Below are positions 15,507 through 25,041 of a stretch of DNA of 64,000 nucleotides, piece after piece. Source of the stretch: JBCDKH01 sp964388485 (lineage in GTDB: Bacteria > Planctomycetota > Phycisphaerae > Tepidisphaerales > Tepidisphaeraceae); assembly GCA_964388485.1 (NCBI GenBank), contig CAYMAS010000014.1, positions 14,685 to 78,684 on the forward strand, given 5' to 3'. The notes beneath the pieces were generated by a model, which worked only from the letters and a program-made list of their open reading frames with translations, ran no database searches and was not told the DNA's origin. A program made the translations under genes and the position numbers. Positions within the stretch are counted from its first letter, which is position 1; each line of letters starts with the position of its first letter.

Positions 15507-17390
15507 ATGCCGGAGACGCCTTCAGCCACGCCAAGCTCGCCGGACGTGAGCGAGCATCAGCCACCTAGGCGGCGAAGATTTGGTTTGGGCATCGTGCTAG
15601 GCGTGCTGATCGCTGCGATGGTCGCGGTGGTGGCTTGGCAGTTCCCTGATGTCAGGGAAGCCGTTAATGATCCGCCGCGGCAGAAGCAATGGGCGACCGA
15701 GCGACCTTTCTCCTTGCGGCAGGTGCTGCTCGATGATCGTGACGCCGCCCTCGCCCGCGACGATCTGGTGACCGCAGCGGCCGTCGAGTCCAAGCTTGGC
15801 TTAGAAGCCATGCGACGCATCGCCGCCTTGCAGGCGGTCTGGATGCGCGATCAGGACAAGGAGACGCGTCTATTTTCGGATCTCGCCGGCAAGACGCGTT
15901 GGACGTACCGCAACACTGCTGCTGACTTCTTCTGCTTTTTGGTGCAGGCAACGCTGGAGGTTGCTCCGGGTGACGTGACAAGAATTGCCGAGGCGTTCGA
16001 TGCTGAGCGCTCGTTGGACGACGAAACGGGCCTACCAATCTCGATCAACGTTCGCAACGGCAAGCCGTTGGGCGACGACCGAGAGGAACAGCTGTTTGGA
16101 ACGAGCGAATACCTCAAGGACGGTCTACTCAGTGTCTTCGAACGATTCGGCCCTGAGCCGATGGGCCTGCCGATTGGCGAGCGGATGAAGGAGCTGACCG
16201 TCGCCCTGATGGAGCAGTCGCTCGAATCCGCCGAGGCCGGCCCGGTCAGTGGCCAGCGTTCTGAAGAGGTCGGCAACACGCTGCAGATCTGCAATCGACT
16301 CGCCTTTGCGTATGCCGCTTCGGATCCGGAGTTTGCCGCGAGGTGTGCCGAGTACGCGGCTGGCGTAACGGAGGCCGTTCTGTTTGAAATGCTCCCGGCC
16401 AATCATGGGCTGCCGGCGCGTGAGTTCGACTTTGACACCGGGACGGTCGTCTCCGGCGAAGTCTGGTTCCGCGATCACGGCAACGAGTTCTTCCCAGGTC
16501 TGGCCGAGAGCTACGCCCATGCGGTGTCGCGTCTGGATGAGCCCGAGTGGGCGGAGCGTGCTGAGCGGTGGGCTCCGGTGCTGGTCGATCTTTACGACGT
16601 CGTCTTCGAGCACGGCCTCAACGAGAATGGGCTGATTGTCAATCACATCGATCCGGCCACGCGGAACATCGTTGACGGCGATCCAAGCGACAACTGGGGC
16701 TACGTGCTCAACGGCGTGCTGCTGTTTACAGAAGCGGCCAAACTTCATGGCGTCGTCGATGAGGGGCGACTGGCCAGGCTCGAAGCCGGCGTTGATCAAG
16801 TGGTCGAGACAGTCGCCGAGTCTTACGGCATTGCATGGGAGCCGGGGCCTGACGGGTACTACGACGCGATTGAAAGCGCGCTCTACCTCATGCACCACCG
16901 GCCTGCCACTCGGGACTTGCTCGGTCCTTGGGTGGACGATCAGATTGGCAACTACTTCGACATCCAGCAGGGCAATGGTCTCGCTCAGGGCACCTACCTC
17001 GATGGCAACTTCATCCGCACCACGCTCCTGTACGCCGACTGGAAGCGAGGCGGCTTTCGCGTCAAGCCCTGGCGGCGAGACGTTGCAGTCGGTCTGACGC
17101 GAAAAGGTGGCCGGGCGGTTCTGATCATCACGGCCATGGAGCCTTACGAGGGCACGCTCGTCGCCGCTGAACCGTGGCATCGGACCCACATGCGGCTGCC
17201 TTGGGACTGGCCTCGACTCAACAGCTGGCCAGAGCATCTGGCTGCCGACGGCAACTTCACGCCTGTAACTGTCGAGGGATCCGACGCGTCGATGGACGTC
17301 CGGTCGCTGCGTGGAGGCGTGCCGATTCGGCTCGGAGCCAACGGACGACTTGTCGCCGAGTGGGCAGTCGACGATGTGTCGGACGATTGA
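15507..17390 (+). CDS. Membrane-anchored hypothetical protein, possible (alpha/alpha)6-barrel
   Basis: A 627-residue protein with a cytoplasmic N-tail, a positively charged PPRRRRFG segment, and one membrane helix (LGIVLGVLIAAMVAVVAWQF, about residues 28-47), so the bulk lies outside the membrane. The large domain is rich in helices with repeated aromatic/Trp positions (WFRDHGNEFFPGLAESYAHA, DNWGYVLNGVLLFTEAAKLH, YYDAIESALYLMHHRP). That pattern resembles the six-hairpin glycosidase-like barrel folds used on polysaccharides, but no diagnostic catalytic motif is recognised and the fold assignment is inference. The ATG at 15507 is preferred over an open frame back to 15462. It is divergent from ffh (starts 83 bp apart). 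Confidence 0.7.
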   Translation: MPETPSATPSSPDVSEHQPPRRRRFGLGIVLGVLIAAMVAVVAWQFPDVREAVNDPPRQKQWATERPFSLRQVLLDDRDAALARDDLVTAAAVESKLGLEAMRRIAALQAVWMRDQDKETRLFSDLAGKTRWTYRNTAADFFCFLVQATLEVAPGDVTRIAEAFDAERSLDDETGLPISINVRNGKPLGDDREEQLFGTSEYLKDGLLSVFERFGPEPMGLPIGERMKELTVALMEQSLESAEAGPVSGQRSEEVGNTLQICNRLAFAYAASDPEFAARCAEYAAGVTEAVLFEMLPANHGLPAREFDFDTGTVVSGEVWFRDHGNEFFPGLAESYAHAVSRLDEPEWAERAERWAPVLVDLYDVVFEHGLNENGLIVNHIDPATRNIVDGDPSDNWGYVLNGVLLFTEAAKLHGVVDEGRLARLEAGVDQVVETVAESYGIAWEPGPDGYYDAIESALYLMHHRPATRDLLGPWVDDQIGNYFDIQQGNGLAQGTYLDGNFIRTTLLYADWKRGGFRVKPWRRDVAVGLTRKGGRAVLIITAMEPYEGTLVAAEPWHRTHMRLPWDWPRLNSWPEHLAADGNFTPVTVEGSDASMDVRSLRGGVPIRLGANGRLVAEWAVDDVSDD

Positions 17391-17437
17391 CCGCTTCAGT
17401 CTTACTGCTTATCCAGAGTCACAATTCGCGAAAAGCT

Positions 17438-17466
17438 TTGACAGCGACACGCGGCTGGACGATATT
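17438..17466 (+). promoter_or_regulatory. Sigma-70-like promoter for the PEP-CTERM gene
   Basis: TTGACA (17438-17443), a 17-bp spacer and GATATT (17461-17466). Transcription would begin about 17473, some 40 nt before the coding region. Confidence 0.6.
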
Positions 17467-17510
17467 CGCGAGAGGGAGCTGCCTTTGCGGCCTGAACAGT
17501 CTCGAGAGAT

Positions 17511-18197
17511 ATGGATTTGAAAATGCATCAACTTCTTCCAGCCGGCGTTGCCGGTCTCGCCGTTATCGCGGCTTCGTCGGCCCAAGCGGCCATCCAGATC
17601 GACGTCACCGGCATCGATTTCACCTACGACGGCAGCACCATCGGCGACGAGGGCGGAGCTGGGTTGGCGGGGGGCCTCGACCTGCTCGACAGTGTCGACT
17701 TCTTCCAGGACGGTGTGTTGGTCGGCTCGTTGAACGCGTCGGATAACGCCGCAGTTGACGTCAATGTGAACGACGTGACGAACATCCCGGTCGGCGGCGG
17801 TGTTGTCGCACAGACTTCGGCGTCTCCCGGCATCGGTTTCGACCTCTTCTTCGACAACGGCGGCGGCGTCGGCTCCGGCGGGTTCCTCTTCCTCGACATT
17901 GGCTCCTTCGACGTCTTCTACTCGGGTAACGAGATCGGCATTACCGGCGTCGAAGGCGCGGCTTCGATCTTCAGCCAGTTCGACCTGCCCTTCGGCATCG
18001 AGTTCGACGACAACGAGCCGGTGAGCGTCACCTTCAGCGGCCTCATCGACGAAGGCTCCTTGACCGACGACGGCACGTTCGTCACCGGCTTCACCGCCGA
18101 CGGCACTGCCACCTTCCTTGGCGCGGTCATCCCTGAGCCGACCAGTCTCGCCCTCCTCGGCCTCGGCGGCTTGACCGTCCTGCGTCGGCGTCGCTGA
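17511..18197 (+). CDS. PEP-CTERM sorting domain protein
   Basis: A 228-residue exported protein. Signal peptide: HQLLPAGVAGLAVIAASSA followed by QAA cleavage. The mature part is acidic and glycine-rich (DVTGIDFTYDGSTIGDEGGA), with no recognised catalytic domain. The C-terminus VIPEPTSLALLGLGGLTVLR followed by Arg residues is a PEP-CTERM tail: PEP motif, membrane helix, basic end. Such proteins are processed by exosortase (not in this window) and placed at the cell surface. The start could be ATG 17511 or ATG 17523; the latter leaves the cleaner signal peptide. A promoter lies at 17438. Confidence 0.85.
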   Translation: MDLKMHQLLPAGVAGLAVIAASSAQAAIQIDVTGIDFTYDGSTIGDEGGAGLAGGLDLLDSVDFFQDGVLVGSLNASDNAAVDVNVNDVTNIPVGGGVVAQTSASPGIGFDLFFDNGGGVGSGGFLFLDIGSFDVFYSGNEIGITGVEGAASIFSQFDLPFGIEFDDNEPVSVTFSGLIDEGSLTDDGTFVTGFTADGTATFLGAVIPEPTSLALLGLGGLTVLRRRR

Positions 18198-18224
18198 TTC
18201 GTCGACATCCAACCACAATGTCGC

Positions 18225-18249
18225 CGCCCCCGTCGCATCGCCGGGGGCG
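18225..18249 (+). terminator. Possible terminator after the PEP-CTERM gene
   Basis: CGCCCCCG (18225-18232) pairs with CGGGGGCG (18242-18249). The following sequence TCGTCGTGTTC has only a weak T run, so this could be factor-independent termination or only a stabilising 3' hairpin. Confidence 0.45.
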
Positions 18250-18333
18250 TCGTCGTGTTCCCGGTACGAGCGGAGCTTTGATAGGTACAGATCTAAATCG
18301 GCTGGCACGCGTAGGAGATTCAAGCAATCTTCC

Positions 18334-18938
18334 TCAGTCGACCCGCAGGAACACGTAGGGTCCGGTTTCGGCACCCCATACCTGCTCGCCCGCCTCGTCG
18401 TAGCCGCCAGACCAGCTTTCGAGGCGGTCAGCCTGCATCGTAACCGCGCTCGTCGCGTACGTCGCCCGGCGAAGCGAGGACGAGCAGCCTTCGCCGCGGG
18501 TCGAGCCGACGAAGCTGTCACCGTCCCGCGTCAGGAAGACGGTGCACCCCTCTCTCAGCAGCAGGTCGTCCGGCGACAGCTCATCAGATGCTTCGGGCAT
18601 CTCGTACATGCCCGCGAACCCGAGCGGGTCGCCCGGCAGGGCGCAAATGATGCTCGCGACGCCGTCATCCGTCGCCTCGATTCGGTAGATCCGCTGTCGA
18701 TAAGGGCGATCCACTGACCCGGCGGCCGCTTGCTCGACGTAGAGCCAGGGTGCGTCGTCACGCGCCCGCCAGATCGGCCGAACGTGCAGCTCAATTGCAA
18801 AATGTCTTGGATCCTCCTCGGCCTGCTCGGTACTGGTGAAGTCGCCGGTCAGCCAGGCCGCAGCCAGCTCCACATCGTCGGCCGGCTGCGTTTCGGCGTG
18901 GCGAGCAGAGTGATCATCATCAGCAAGACGAGGAGCAT
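18334..18938 (-). CDS. CpcT/CpeT-like (DUF1001) bilin-lyase-fold protein, N-terminus apparently frameshifted
   Basis: The body (ELAAAWLTGDFTSTEQAEED, LHVRPIWRARDDAPWLYVEQ, PYRQRIYRIEATDDGVASII, CTVFLTRDGDSFVGSTRGEG, ending TGPYVFLRVD) matches the CpcT/CpeT chromophore lyase family, calycin-like barrels that attach bilins to phycobiliproteins in cyanobacteria. Outside cyanobacteria the ligand is unknown. An ATG at 18938 opens MLLVLLMMITLLATP, a convincing signal or lipoprotein-type peptide, but one base out of frame with the body, which is open upstream to 19041. A one-base indel (real or sequencing) near 18890-18900, or internal initiation at GTG 18873, would explain this. The neighbouring SemiSWEET gene starts divergently at 18992. 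Confidence 0.72.
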
Positions 18939-18991
18939 CGCAGTAGCGTACACGGCGGCTCGCTGGTCCACCTGTTGCAACGGGCGGCGGC

Positions 18992-19258
18992 ATGACGTCC
19001 TTCATCGGCTGGGCTGCCGCGGCGATACTCATCGCCACCATCTCCAGCCAGGTTTACAAACAGTGGAACGATGAAACGAGCCGAGGCGTGAGCATCTGGC
19101 TCTTCCTAGGCCAGATCGCCGCAAACGGCTTGTTCCTCACCTACGCGATCCTGGTCGACGATCCCGTCTTCATCGCCGCCAACGGCGTTCTCCTTCTCGT
19201 TAGCTTCGTCGGCCTCTACATCAAGCGACGCCACACACTGGCCGCACGGGCCGCCTGA
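18992..19258 (+). CDS. SemiSWEET/PQ-loop family transporter
   Basis: An 88-residue protein with three predicted membrane helices: residues 3-20 (SFIGWAAAAILIATISSQ), 36-56 (IWLFLGQIAANGLFLTYAIL) and 61-80 (VFIAANGVLLLVSFVGLYIK). Length, three-helix layout, the SSQVYKQWNDETSRGVS loop following helix 1, and the Asn in helix 3 fit the bacterial SemiSWEETs, which form homodimeric sugar transporters. The usual PQ pair at the end of helix 1 is SSQ here. Start ATG 18992. Sugar specificity cannot be inferred. Confidence 0.78.
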   Translation: MTSFIGWAAAAILIATISSQVYKQWNDETSRGVSIWLFLGQIAANGLFLTYAILVDDPVFIAANGVLLLVSFVGLYIKRRHTLAARAA

Positions 19259-19305
19259 AGCCGTGATGGACGTCGCTGATCTCATCGCTTGCGATAGAGT
19301 GATCT

Positions 19306-20829
19306 GTGCAAGAGACAGAACCCACCGTCCCGACCGACGATGTCGAGGACCCCAAAGCTTCCGACGACGCCCAAGTCGTTGCCGAAGGCGAACCTGAACA
19401 TGAAGTCTACCCCAGCATCGCCATCATCGGCCGGCCCAACGTCGGCAAATCGTCGCTGCTCAACAGCCTCGCCCGGAAGCGTATCGCCATCGTTCAAGAC
19501 CAGCCGGGCGTGACGCGAGATCGCGTGTCGACGCACCTGGAGTTCGACACGAGGGACGGGCCGCGATGGGTCGAGCTCGTCGACACCGGCGGCTACGGCT
19601 TCGACGACAAGCAGGGCCTGACCGACCCGATCCGTCGGCAGGTCGAAGCCGCCGTCGGTCGGGCGCAGCAGGCGGTGTTCGTCGTCGACGCTCATGCCGG
19701 TCTGCTGCCGGGCGACCTGACGATCGCTGAACTCCTTCGCAAGAGCGGCACGCCGGTCCTGCTCGTCGCGAACAAGGCCGACGGCGAGCGGTACGACGTC
19801 GCCGCCGCCGACTTCAGCCGACTCGGGTTCGGGACGCCCGAGTTCGTCAGTGCCACCACCGGCCGGGGCGTCAACAAGCTCCAGACGAAGCTCGCCGCCG
19901 CCGTGGATCTGGAAAATGCCCCGCGGAATCCCCCAGACCCCGACCTCAAGATCGCCATCGTCGGCAAGCGAAACGCCGGCAAAAGCACGCTCGTCAACGC
20001 CATCGCCAAGCTCTTCAAGGAAGAAGATGACCGCGTCATCGTGAGCGAGGTTGCCGGAACGACGAGAGACAGCGTCGACGTCGTCTTCGAGAAGGACGGC
20101 CGAACCATGACGGTCATCGATACCGCCGGCGTCCGCAAGAAGCGGCACATGGTGACGAATGACGTGGAGTTTTACAGCTTCCACCGGGCCGAGCGGAGCA
20201 TCCGTCGGAGCGGCATCGTCATGCTGCTAATCGACGCGACGGTGCTTGTCAGCGATCCGGATAAGAAGCTGGCCCGTTACATCGGCGACCAGATGAAGCC
20301 GACGATTCTCGTGGTCAACAAATGGGATCTGGCCCGCGAGGCTCGGCGAAAGGAGGCCCAGACGCAGGGTAAGAAGCCGCCGCGGGACTCGGAACTGATG
20401 GAGGAGTTCGGCGAGTATCTGGAAGCCGAGCTACCGGGACTCTCCTTCGCACCCATCGCCTTCATCACCGCCAGCGATGGCCGAAACGTGGCCGCGCTGG
20501 TCGATGCGGCAAGAAGTCTGCACAAGTCGGCTCTGACTCGCGTTTCCACAGGGCAACTCAACAAGGCGATCGAGCGGGCGATGCAGGTACGGACGCCTGG
20601 CGGCTCGCGCGGCGGACGTCGCCGGCCAAAGATCTTCTACGCGACGCAAGTCACGGTCGACCCGCCGCACGTCGTGGTGTTCGTGAACGACCCGGACCTC
20701 TTCGACGAGGGCTACAAGAGGTTCCTCGTGAACCGGCTCCGCGACGAGCTGCCCTTCGGGGAGGTGCCGTTACGGCTATCGTTGAGGGCGAGGAGGCGAG
20801 ATGACGATGAGGCGTCGCTTGATACATGA
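19306..20829 (+). CDS. der: Ribosome biogenesis GTPase Der (EngA)
   Basis: Double-GTPase needed for 50S assembly. G domain 1: GRPNVGKSS at residues 42-50, GVTRDR (switch I) and DTGGYG (G3). G domain 2: VGKRNAGKSTLVNA, AGTTRDS, DTAGVRKK and NKWDLA. The C-terminal KH-like domain includes RPKIFYATQVTVDPPHVVVF and GYKRFLVNRLRDELPF. GTG start at 19306. At 507 residues it is longer than E. coli Der (490) because of an acidic N-terminal leader (EPTVPTDDVEDPKAS). The 612-bp space downstream belongs to the rRNA promoter/leader. Confidence 0.97.
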   Translation: MQETEPTVPTDDVEDPKASDDAQVVAEGEPEHEVYPSIAIIGRPNVGKSSLLNSLARKRIAIVQDQPGVTRDRVSTHLEFDTRDGPRWVELVDTGGYGFDDKQGLTDPIRRQVEAAVGRAQQAVFVVDAHAGLLPGDLTIAELLRKSGTPVLLVANKADGERYDVAAADFSRLGFGTPEFVSATTGRGVNKLQTKLAAAVDLENAPRNPPDPDLKIAIVGKRNAGKSTLVNAIAKLFKEEDDRVIVSEVAGTTRDSVDVVFEKDGRTMTVIDTAGVRKKRHMVTNDVEFYSFHRAERSIRRSGIVMLLIDATVLVSDPDKKLARYIGDQMKPTILVVNKWDLAREARRKEAQTQGKKPPRDSELMEEFGEYLEAELPGLSFAPIAFITASDGRNVAALVDAARSLHKSALTRVSTGQLNKAIERAMQVRTPGGSRGGRRRPKIFYATQVTVDPPHVVVFVNDPDLFDEGYKRFLVNRLRDELPFGEVPLRLSLRARRRDDDEASLDT

Positions 20830-20915
20830 AGATTCTGCAGCATCAGCAGCGCGATGCCGAACAACCGTTTAGGTCGCCGAGGCCGCGGCTATCGGTGTGA
20901 AAAAGAACTTAAAGA

Positions 20916-20943
20916 CGTTGACGTGTGACTGAGGCCGCCTATG
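20916..20943 (+). promoter_or_regulatory. rRNA promoter
   Basis: TTGACG (20916-20921), a 16-bp spacer and TATGTT (20938-20943), about 500 bp upstream of mature 16S. It is the best sigma-70 match between der and the 16S gene. The leader that follows contains boxA and a processing stem but no gene. Confidence 0.6.
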
Positions 20944-21115
20944 TTAACCGCCCAGCCATCGACGGGAACAGAAGCCGAACTCGGAAGCGAGTCAAGCCCC
21001 TGCAACCTGACGGCGACTGGGAAAAATCGGTCGCGAAGGTAGACTGGCCGCCAAAGCCGCCTACACTGCCGACCGCCGCAGAGGAATCACGAAAGTGGTT
21101 TGACGCGGCCAGATG

Positions 21116-21128
21116 GCTCTTTGACAAG
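21116..21128 (+). promoter_or_regulatory. boxA antitermination element in rRNA leader
   Basis: GCTCTTTGACAAG closely matches the bacterial rrn boxA (GCTCTTTAACAA). It would recruit NusB/S10 to prevent premature termination. It overlaps the 5' side of the processing stem. Confidence 0.75.
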
Positions 21129-21141
21129 CGAATAGTCGGAT
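21123..21141 (+). other. 5' strand of the 16S precursor processing stem
   Basis: GACAAGCGAATAGTCGGAT in the leader is complementary, with one mismatch over 19 nt, to 23037-23055 downstream of 16S. The two would form the long helix enclosing pre-16S that RNase III cleaves. Confidence 0.85.
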
Positions 21142-21440
21142 CGCCGCGAGGGTGTGTTCCGCTGAGGCTTCGGCTGATGCGGAGAGATCCAAGGCACCGG
21201 ACGACTTGTTCGTCACGGACCTTCTATCACTCATCCTTGCGTGCATGCAATAGTGATCCCTTATTTGGAAATCGCCCGGGTCTACGCGGCCCGGTGCGTG
21301 TCAGCAAGGAATTGAGTTAAAATTGCCTGTGGGTGCCACCCGGCACCTGCAACTAGCCGCTGCATGATCTGCAGTTGGCTTCAGGCAAACCTTCAAGTTT
21401 GAGATTAAGCACTCGGCTTCGGCTTTGTGCATCAAGAACA

Positions 21441-22932
<1,492 letters not shown>

Positions 22933-23036
22933 CAGGATTTTGTAGACGTCCAAGAGTGCGAACTCGAAGACGACTGTCAGCACAACCTCGTCTGCCCTCA
23001 CCGGCAGGCTGCCAGTGGCAACATTGGTAGATGGCC

Positions 23037-23055
23037 ATCCGACTATTCGCCTGTC
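23037..23055 (+). other. 3' strand of the 16S precursor processing stem
   Basis: ATCCGACTATTCGCCTGTC pairs with 21123-21141 in the leader. It lies 107 nt after the mature 3' end and just before the terminator. Confidence 0.85.
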
Positions 23056-23066
23056 CAAGGCAAGCG

Positions 23067-23097
23067 AACACCCGCACCTCCCCGGTGCGGGTGTTTT
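23067..23097 (+). terminator. Terminator of the 16S transcription unit
   Basis: AACACCCGCACC (23067-23078) pairs perfectly with GGTGCGGGTGTT (23084-23095) and is followed by TTTT. The interval 22930-23307 otherwise holds only the trailer and an apparently empty 200 bp before the next gene. Confidence 0.92.
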
Positions 23098-23307
23098 GCT
23101 GCGCCGCCTGTGTAGCACCCCGTCATCACCAGCGGCAACTTTCCTCTTATCTGCGGCAATCAGCGACGCCAACTCCGGCAGCGGCTAGAATCCCGCCCGA
23201 CCCTCTGCTGACCTGTCCTCTTCAGGTCTTCCCACAACTACCGTCGCCGACGGGTGTTCACGACCCTGAGCCCCGTCGACAAGGCGAACAAGTTACACGA
23301 ACCCGCC

Positions 23308-24426
23308 ATGGGCCCGACGAATCAACGGCTTCTTCACCTCTACAACGCTGACCGAGATCTTCGCCAGGCCGAGGACAACCTCGACCGGGCTACGCGTGGC
23401 GTTCGTGTCCAAAAGAAGCGGGCCGAACTCGCTTTAGCTTCTTTGCAAGAGACGCATATGAGCCTCCAACGGCTCAAGGCAAAGCAGATGGAGCTCGAAG
23501 GCGACCTCAAGGCTCGCGACGAGCACATGGAGCATCTACGCCTTCAGCAGCAAGAAGCGTCCAACCCACGGCAGTACCAGGCGCTGTTGCAGCAACTCAA
23601 CACGCAGAAGGCTGAGCAGTCTCGAATCGAAGAAGAGGGACTGAGCCAGACTGACCAGATCAAGGCCCTGGAGACGCAGGAAGTCGAGCAACGCGATCAA
23701 GCCAATGCAGAGGCCGAGACCGCTCGGCAACTTGAAAGCGAGATCGAGGATAAGACGAAGGAACTCCAAGCAGTCATCGATGACCTGGCGCCGAAGCGTC
23801 AAGCCGCCGCCAGTGAGGTCAAGAGCGATCTTCTGACGACCTATGAGCGGTTGGCAGACAACTATGAGGGCGAGGCGCTTGCTCCGATCGGCCACATCGA
23901 GGGCAAGGAGGAGCGGTACTACTGCACCGCCTGCAACATGGAGCTGGTAGTCGACGTCTACAACCGCCTCAAGCTGCGGGACGAGGTCGCGACCTGTCCT
24001 GGCTGCGGACGAATCCTGTACATCCCGGAAGAGCTGACTCCTGAGATGGCGATTCGGCAGAAGAAGACTGCCAAGCGAGCCAGCCGGGCCAAGAAGGGCG
24101 CGAAGAAGGCTGTCAAGAAGGACCGCAAGGGCGTGCCCGTCAAGGTCAAACGGGTCCTGACTACCGCCGCTGCGGAGTCGCTCCGGCAGAACAAGGAGGA
24201 AGGTGCCGATGCCGCCGAGGTCGAGGTCAAAATCGTCGGCGTCCTCACCATCGCCGGTCCCTTCAGCGTCGCCAGCAAGGACGATTTTGCCAAGCTCGTC
24301 GCCGCCAAGCTGCAGAGTGAGGATATCGAGATCGATTACGTCGTCCGCCACGTCGGTGAGGACCTCGAGCCTCAAGTCGCTTCCGAGGCTCCCGCCGAGG
24401 AAGCCGCCGAGCCCGTCGAGGCCTGA
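23308..24426 (+). CDS. Coiled-coil C4-type zinc-ribbon protein (PF02591-like)
   Basis: A 372-residue cytoplasmic protein. Residues about 10-185 are an almost continuous coiled coil rich in Q, E, K and R (QKKRAELALASLQETHMSLQ, LNTQKAEQSRIEEEGLSQTD). A four-cysteine zinc ribbon follows (YYCTACNMELVVDV ... ATCPGCGRI; CxxC-x20-CxxC). After that come a lysine/alanine-rich linker (KRASRAKKGAKKAVKKDRK) and a C-terminal domain of about 80 residues ending in a Pro/Glu/Ala tail. The coiled coil plus C4 ribbon is a widely conserved family usually found next to an RNase HI gene, as here (14-bp spacing). The role is thought to be nucleic-acid related. ATG 23308 is preferred to a GTG at 23254. Confidence 0.85.
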   Translation: MGPTNQRLLHLYNADRDLRQAEDNLDRATRGVRVQKKRAELALASLQETHMSLQRLKAKQMELEGDLKARDEHMEHLRLQQQEASNPRQYQALLQQLNTQKAEQSRIEEEGLSQTDQIKALETQEVEQRDQANAEAETARQLESEIEDKTKELQAVIDDLAPKRQAAASEVKSDLLTTYERLADNYEGEALAPIGHIEGKEERYYCTACNMELVVDVYNRLKLRDEVATCPGCGRILYIPEELTPEMAIRQKKTAKRASRAKKGAKKAVKKDRKGVPVKVKRVLTTAAAESLRQNKEEGADAAEVEVKIVGVLTIAGPFSVASKDDFAKLVAAKLQSEDIEIDYVVRHVGEDLEPQVASEAPAEEAAEPVEA

Positions 24427-24439
24427 GCCCATCTAGCCG

Positions 24440-24865
24440 ATGCACCTCATCGTTGAATTCGACGGCGGCTCCCGCGGCAATCCCGGTCCTGCCGGATTCG
24501 GCGTTGTCGTCCGTGACGCACGCGACGAGTCGACGCCGCTCGTCACCGCCGGCCGCTTCGTCGGACACGCTACAAACAACGTTGCCGAGTACAGCGGTCT
24601 CGTCTTCGCCTTGGAAAAGGCCATCGATCTCGGTGCCACGCAGACCACCGTCCGCGGCGACAGCGAACTTGTCATCAAGCAGATGAAGGGCCAGTACCGC
24701 GTCCGCAACGAGAACCTCAAGCCGCTCTACCAGCAGGCCATCGCCGCTGCCAAGCAGCTCGGCAAGGTCGAGTACGTCCACAAGCTCCGCGACCAGAACA
24801 AGCTCGCTGACAAGCTGGCCAACCTCGCGATGGATCGTAAGGGCGACGTAGACGACGTCGCGTAG
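24440..24865 (+). CDS. RNase HI-family protein
   Basis: A 141-residue RNase H-fold protein; these hydrolyse RNA in RNA-DNA hybrids. The catalytic acidic residues are visible: Asp8 in EFDGGSRGNPGPAGFG, Glu in NNVAEYSGL, Asp in TTVRGDSELVIKQMKGQYRV, and the final Asp in NKLADKLANLAMD. The sequence fits the 'reverse transcriptase-like/RNase HI' subgroup without the basic protrusion of E. coli RNase HI. It is 14 bp downstream of the coiled-coil zinc-ribbon gene, a conserved pairing. Confidence 0.9.
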   Translation: MHLIVEFDGGSRGNPGPAGFGVVVRDARDESTPLVTAGRFVGHATNNVAEYSGLVFALEKAIDLGATQTTVRGDSELVIKQMKGQYRVRNENLKPLYQQAIAAAKQLGKVEYVHKLRDQNKLADKLANLAMDRKGDVDDVA

Positions 24866-24963
24866 ATCCGCCTCATGGACATCAAGCAGACCGTCGGCCG
24901 TCCGATGCGGATCGGGTTCTTGAGCCGATGCACGAGACCGCGAAGCTGCTTTTCGAGCGACCT

Positions 24964-24977
24964 GCTCCACGTGGAGC
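24964..24977. promoter_or_regulatory. Perfect 14-bp palindrome GCTCCACGTGGAGC, copy 1
   Basis: It lies 65-78 bp upstream of the MFS transporter start, a plausible operator position. Identical copies are at 26217 and 27614, and a near copy (GCTCCGCGTGGAGC) at 27550. Confidence 0.5.
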
Positions 24978-25041
24978 TTCATCCCGTTGATTCCAACGCA
25001 GCCGCGGGCAAACACCCACATCGACGCGGCTACGCTCGGCC

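Noticed and set aside
20925..21320. 131-codon frame between der and 16S
   Set aside because: It lies in the rRNA leader, over boxA and the processing stem, with no ribosome-binding site or similarity.
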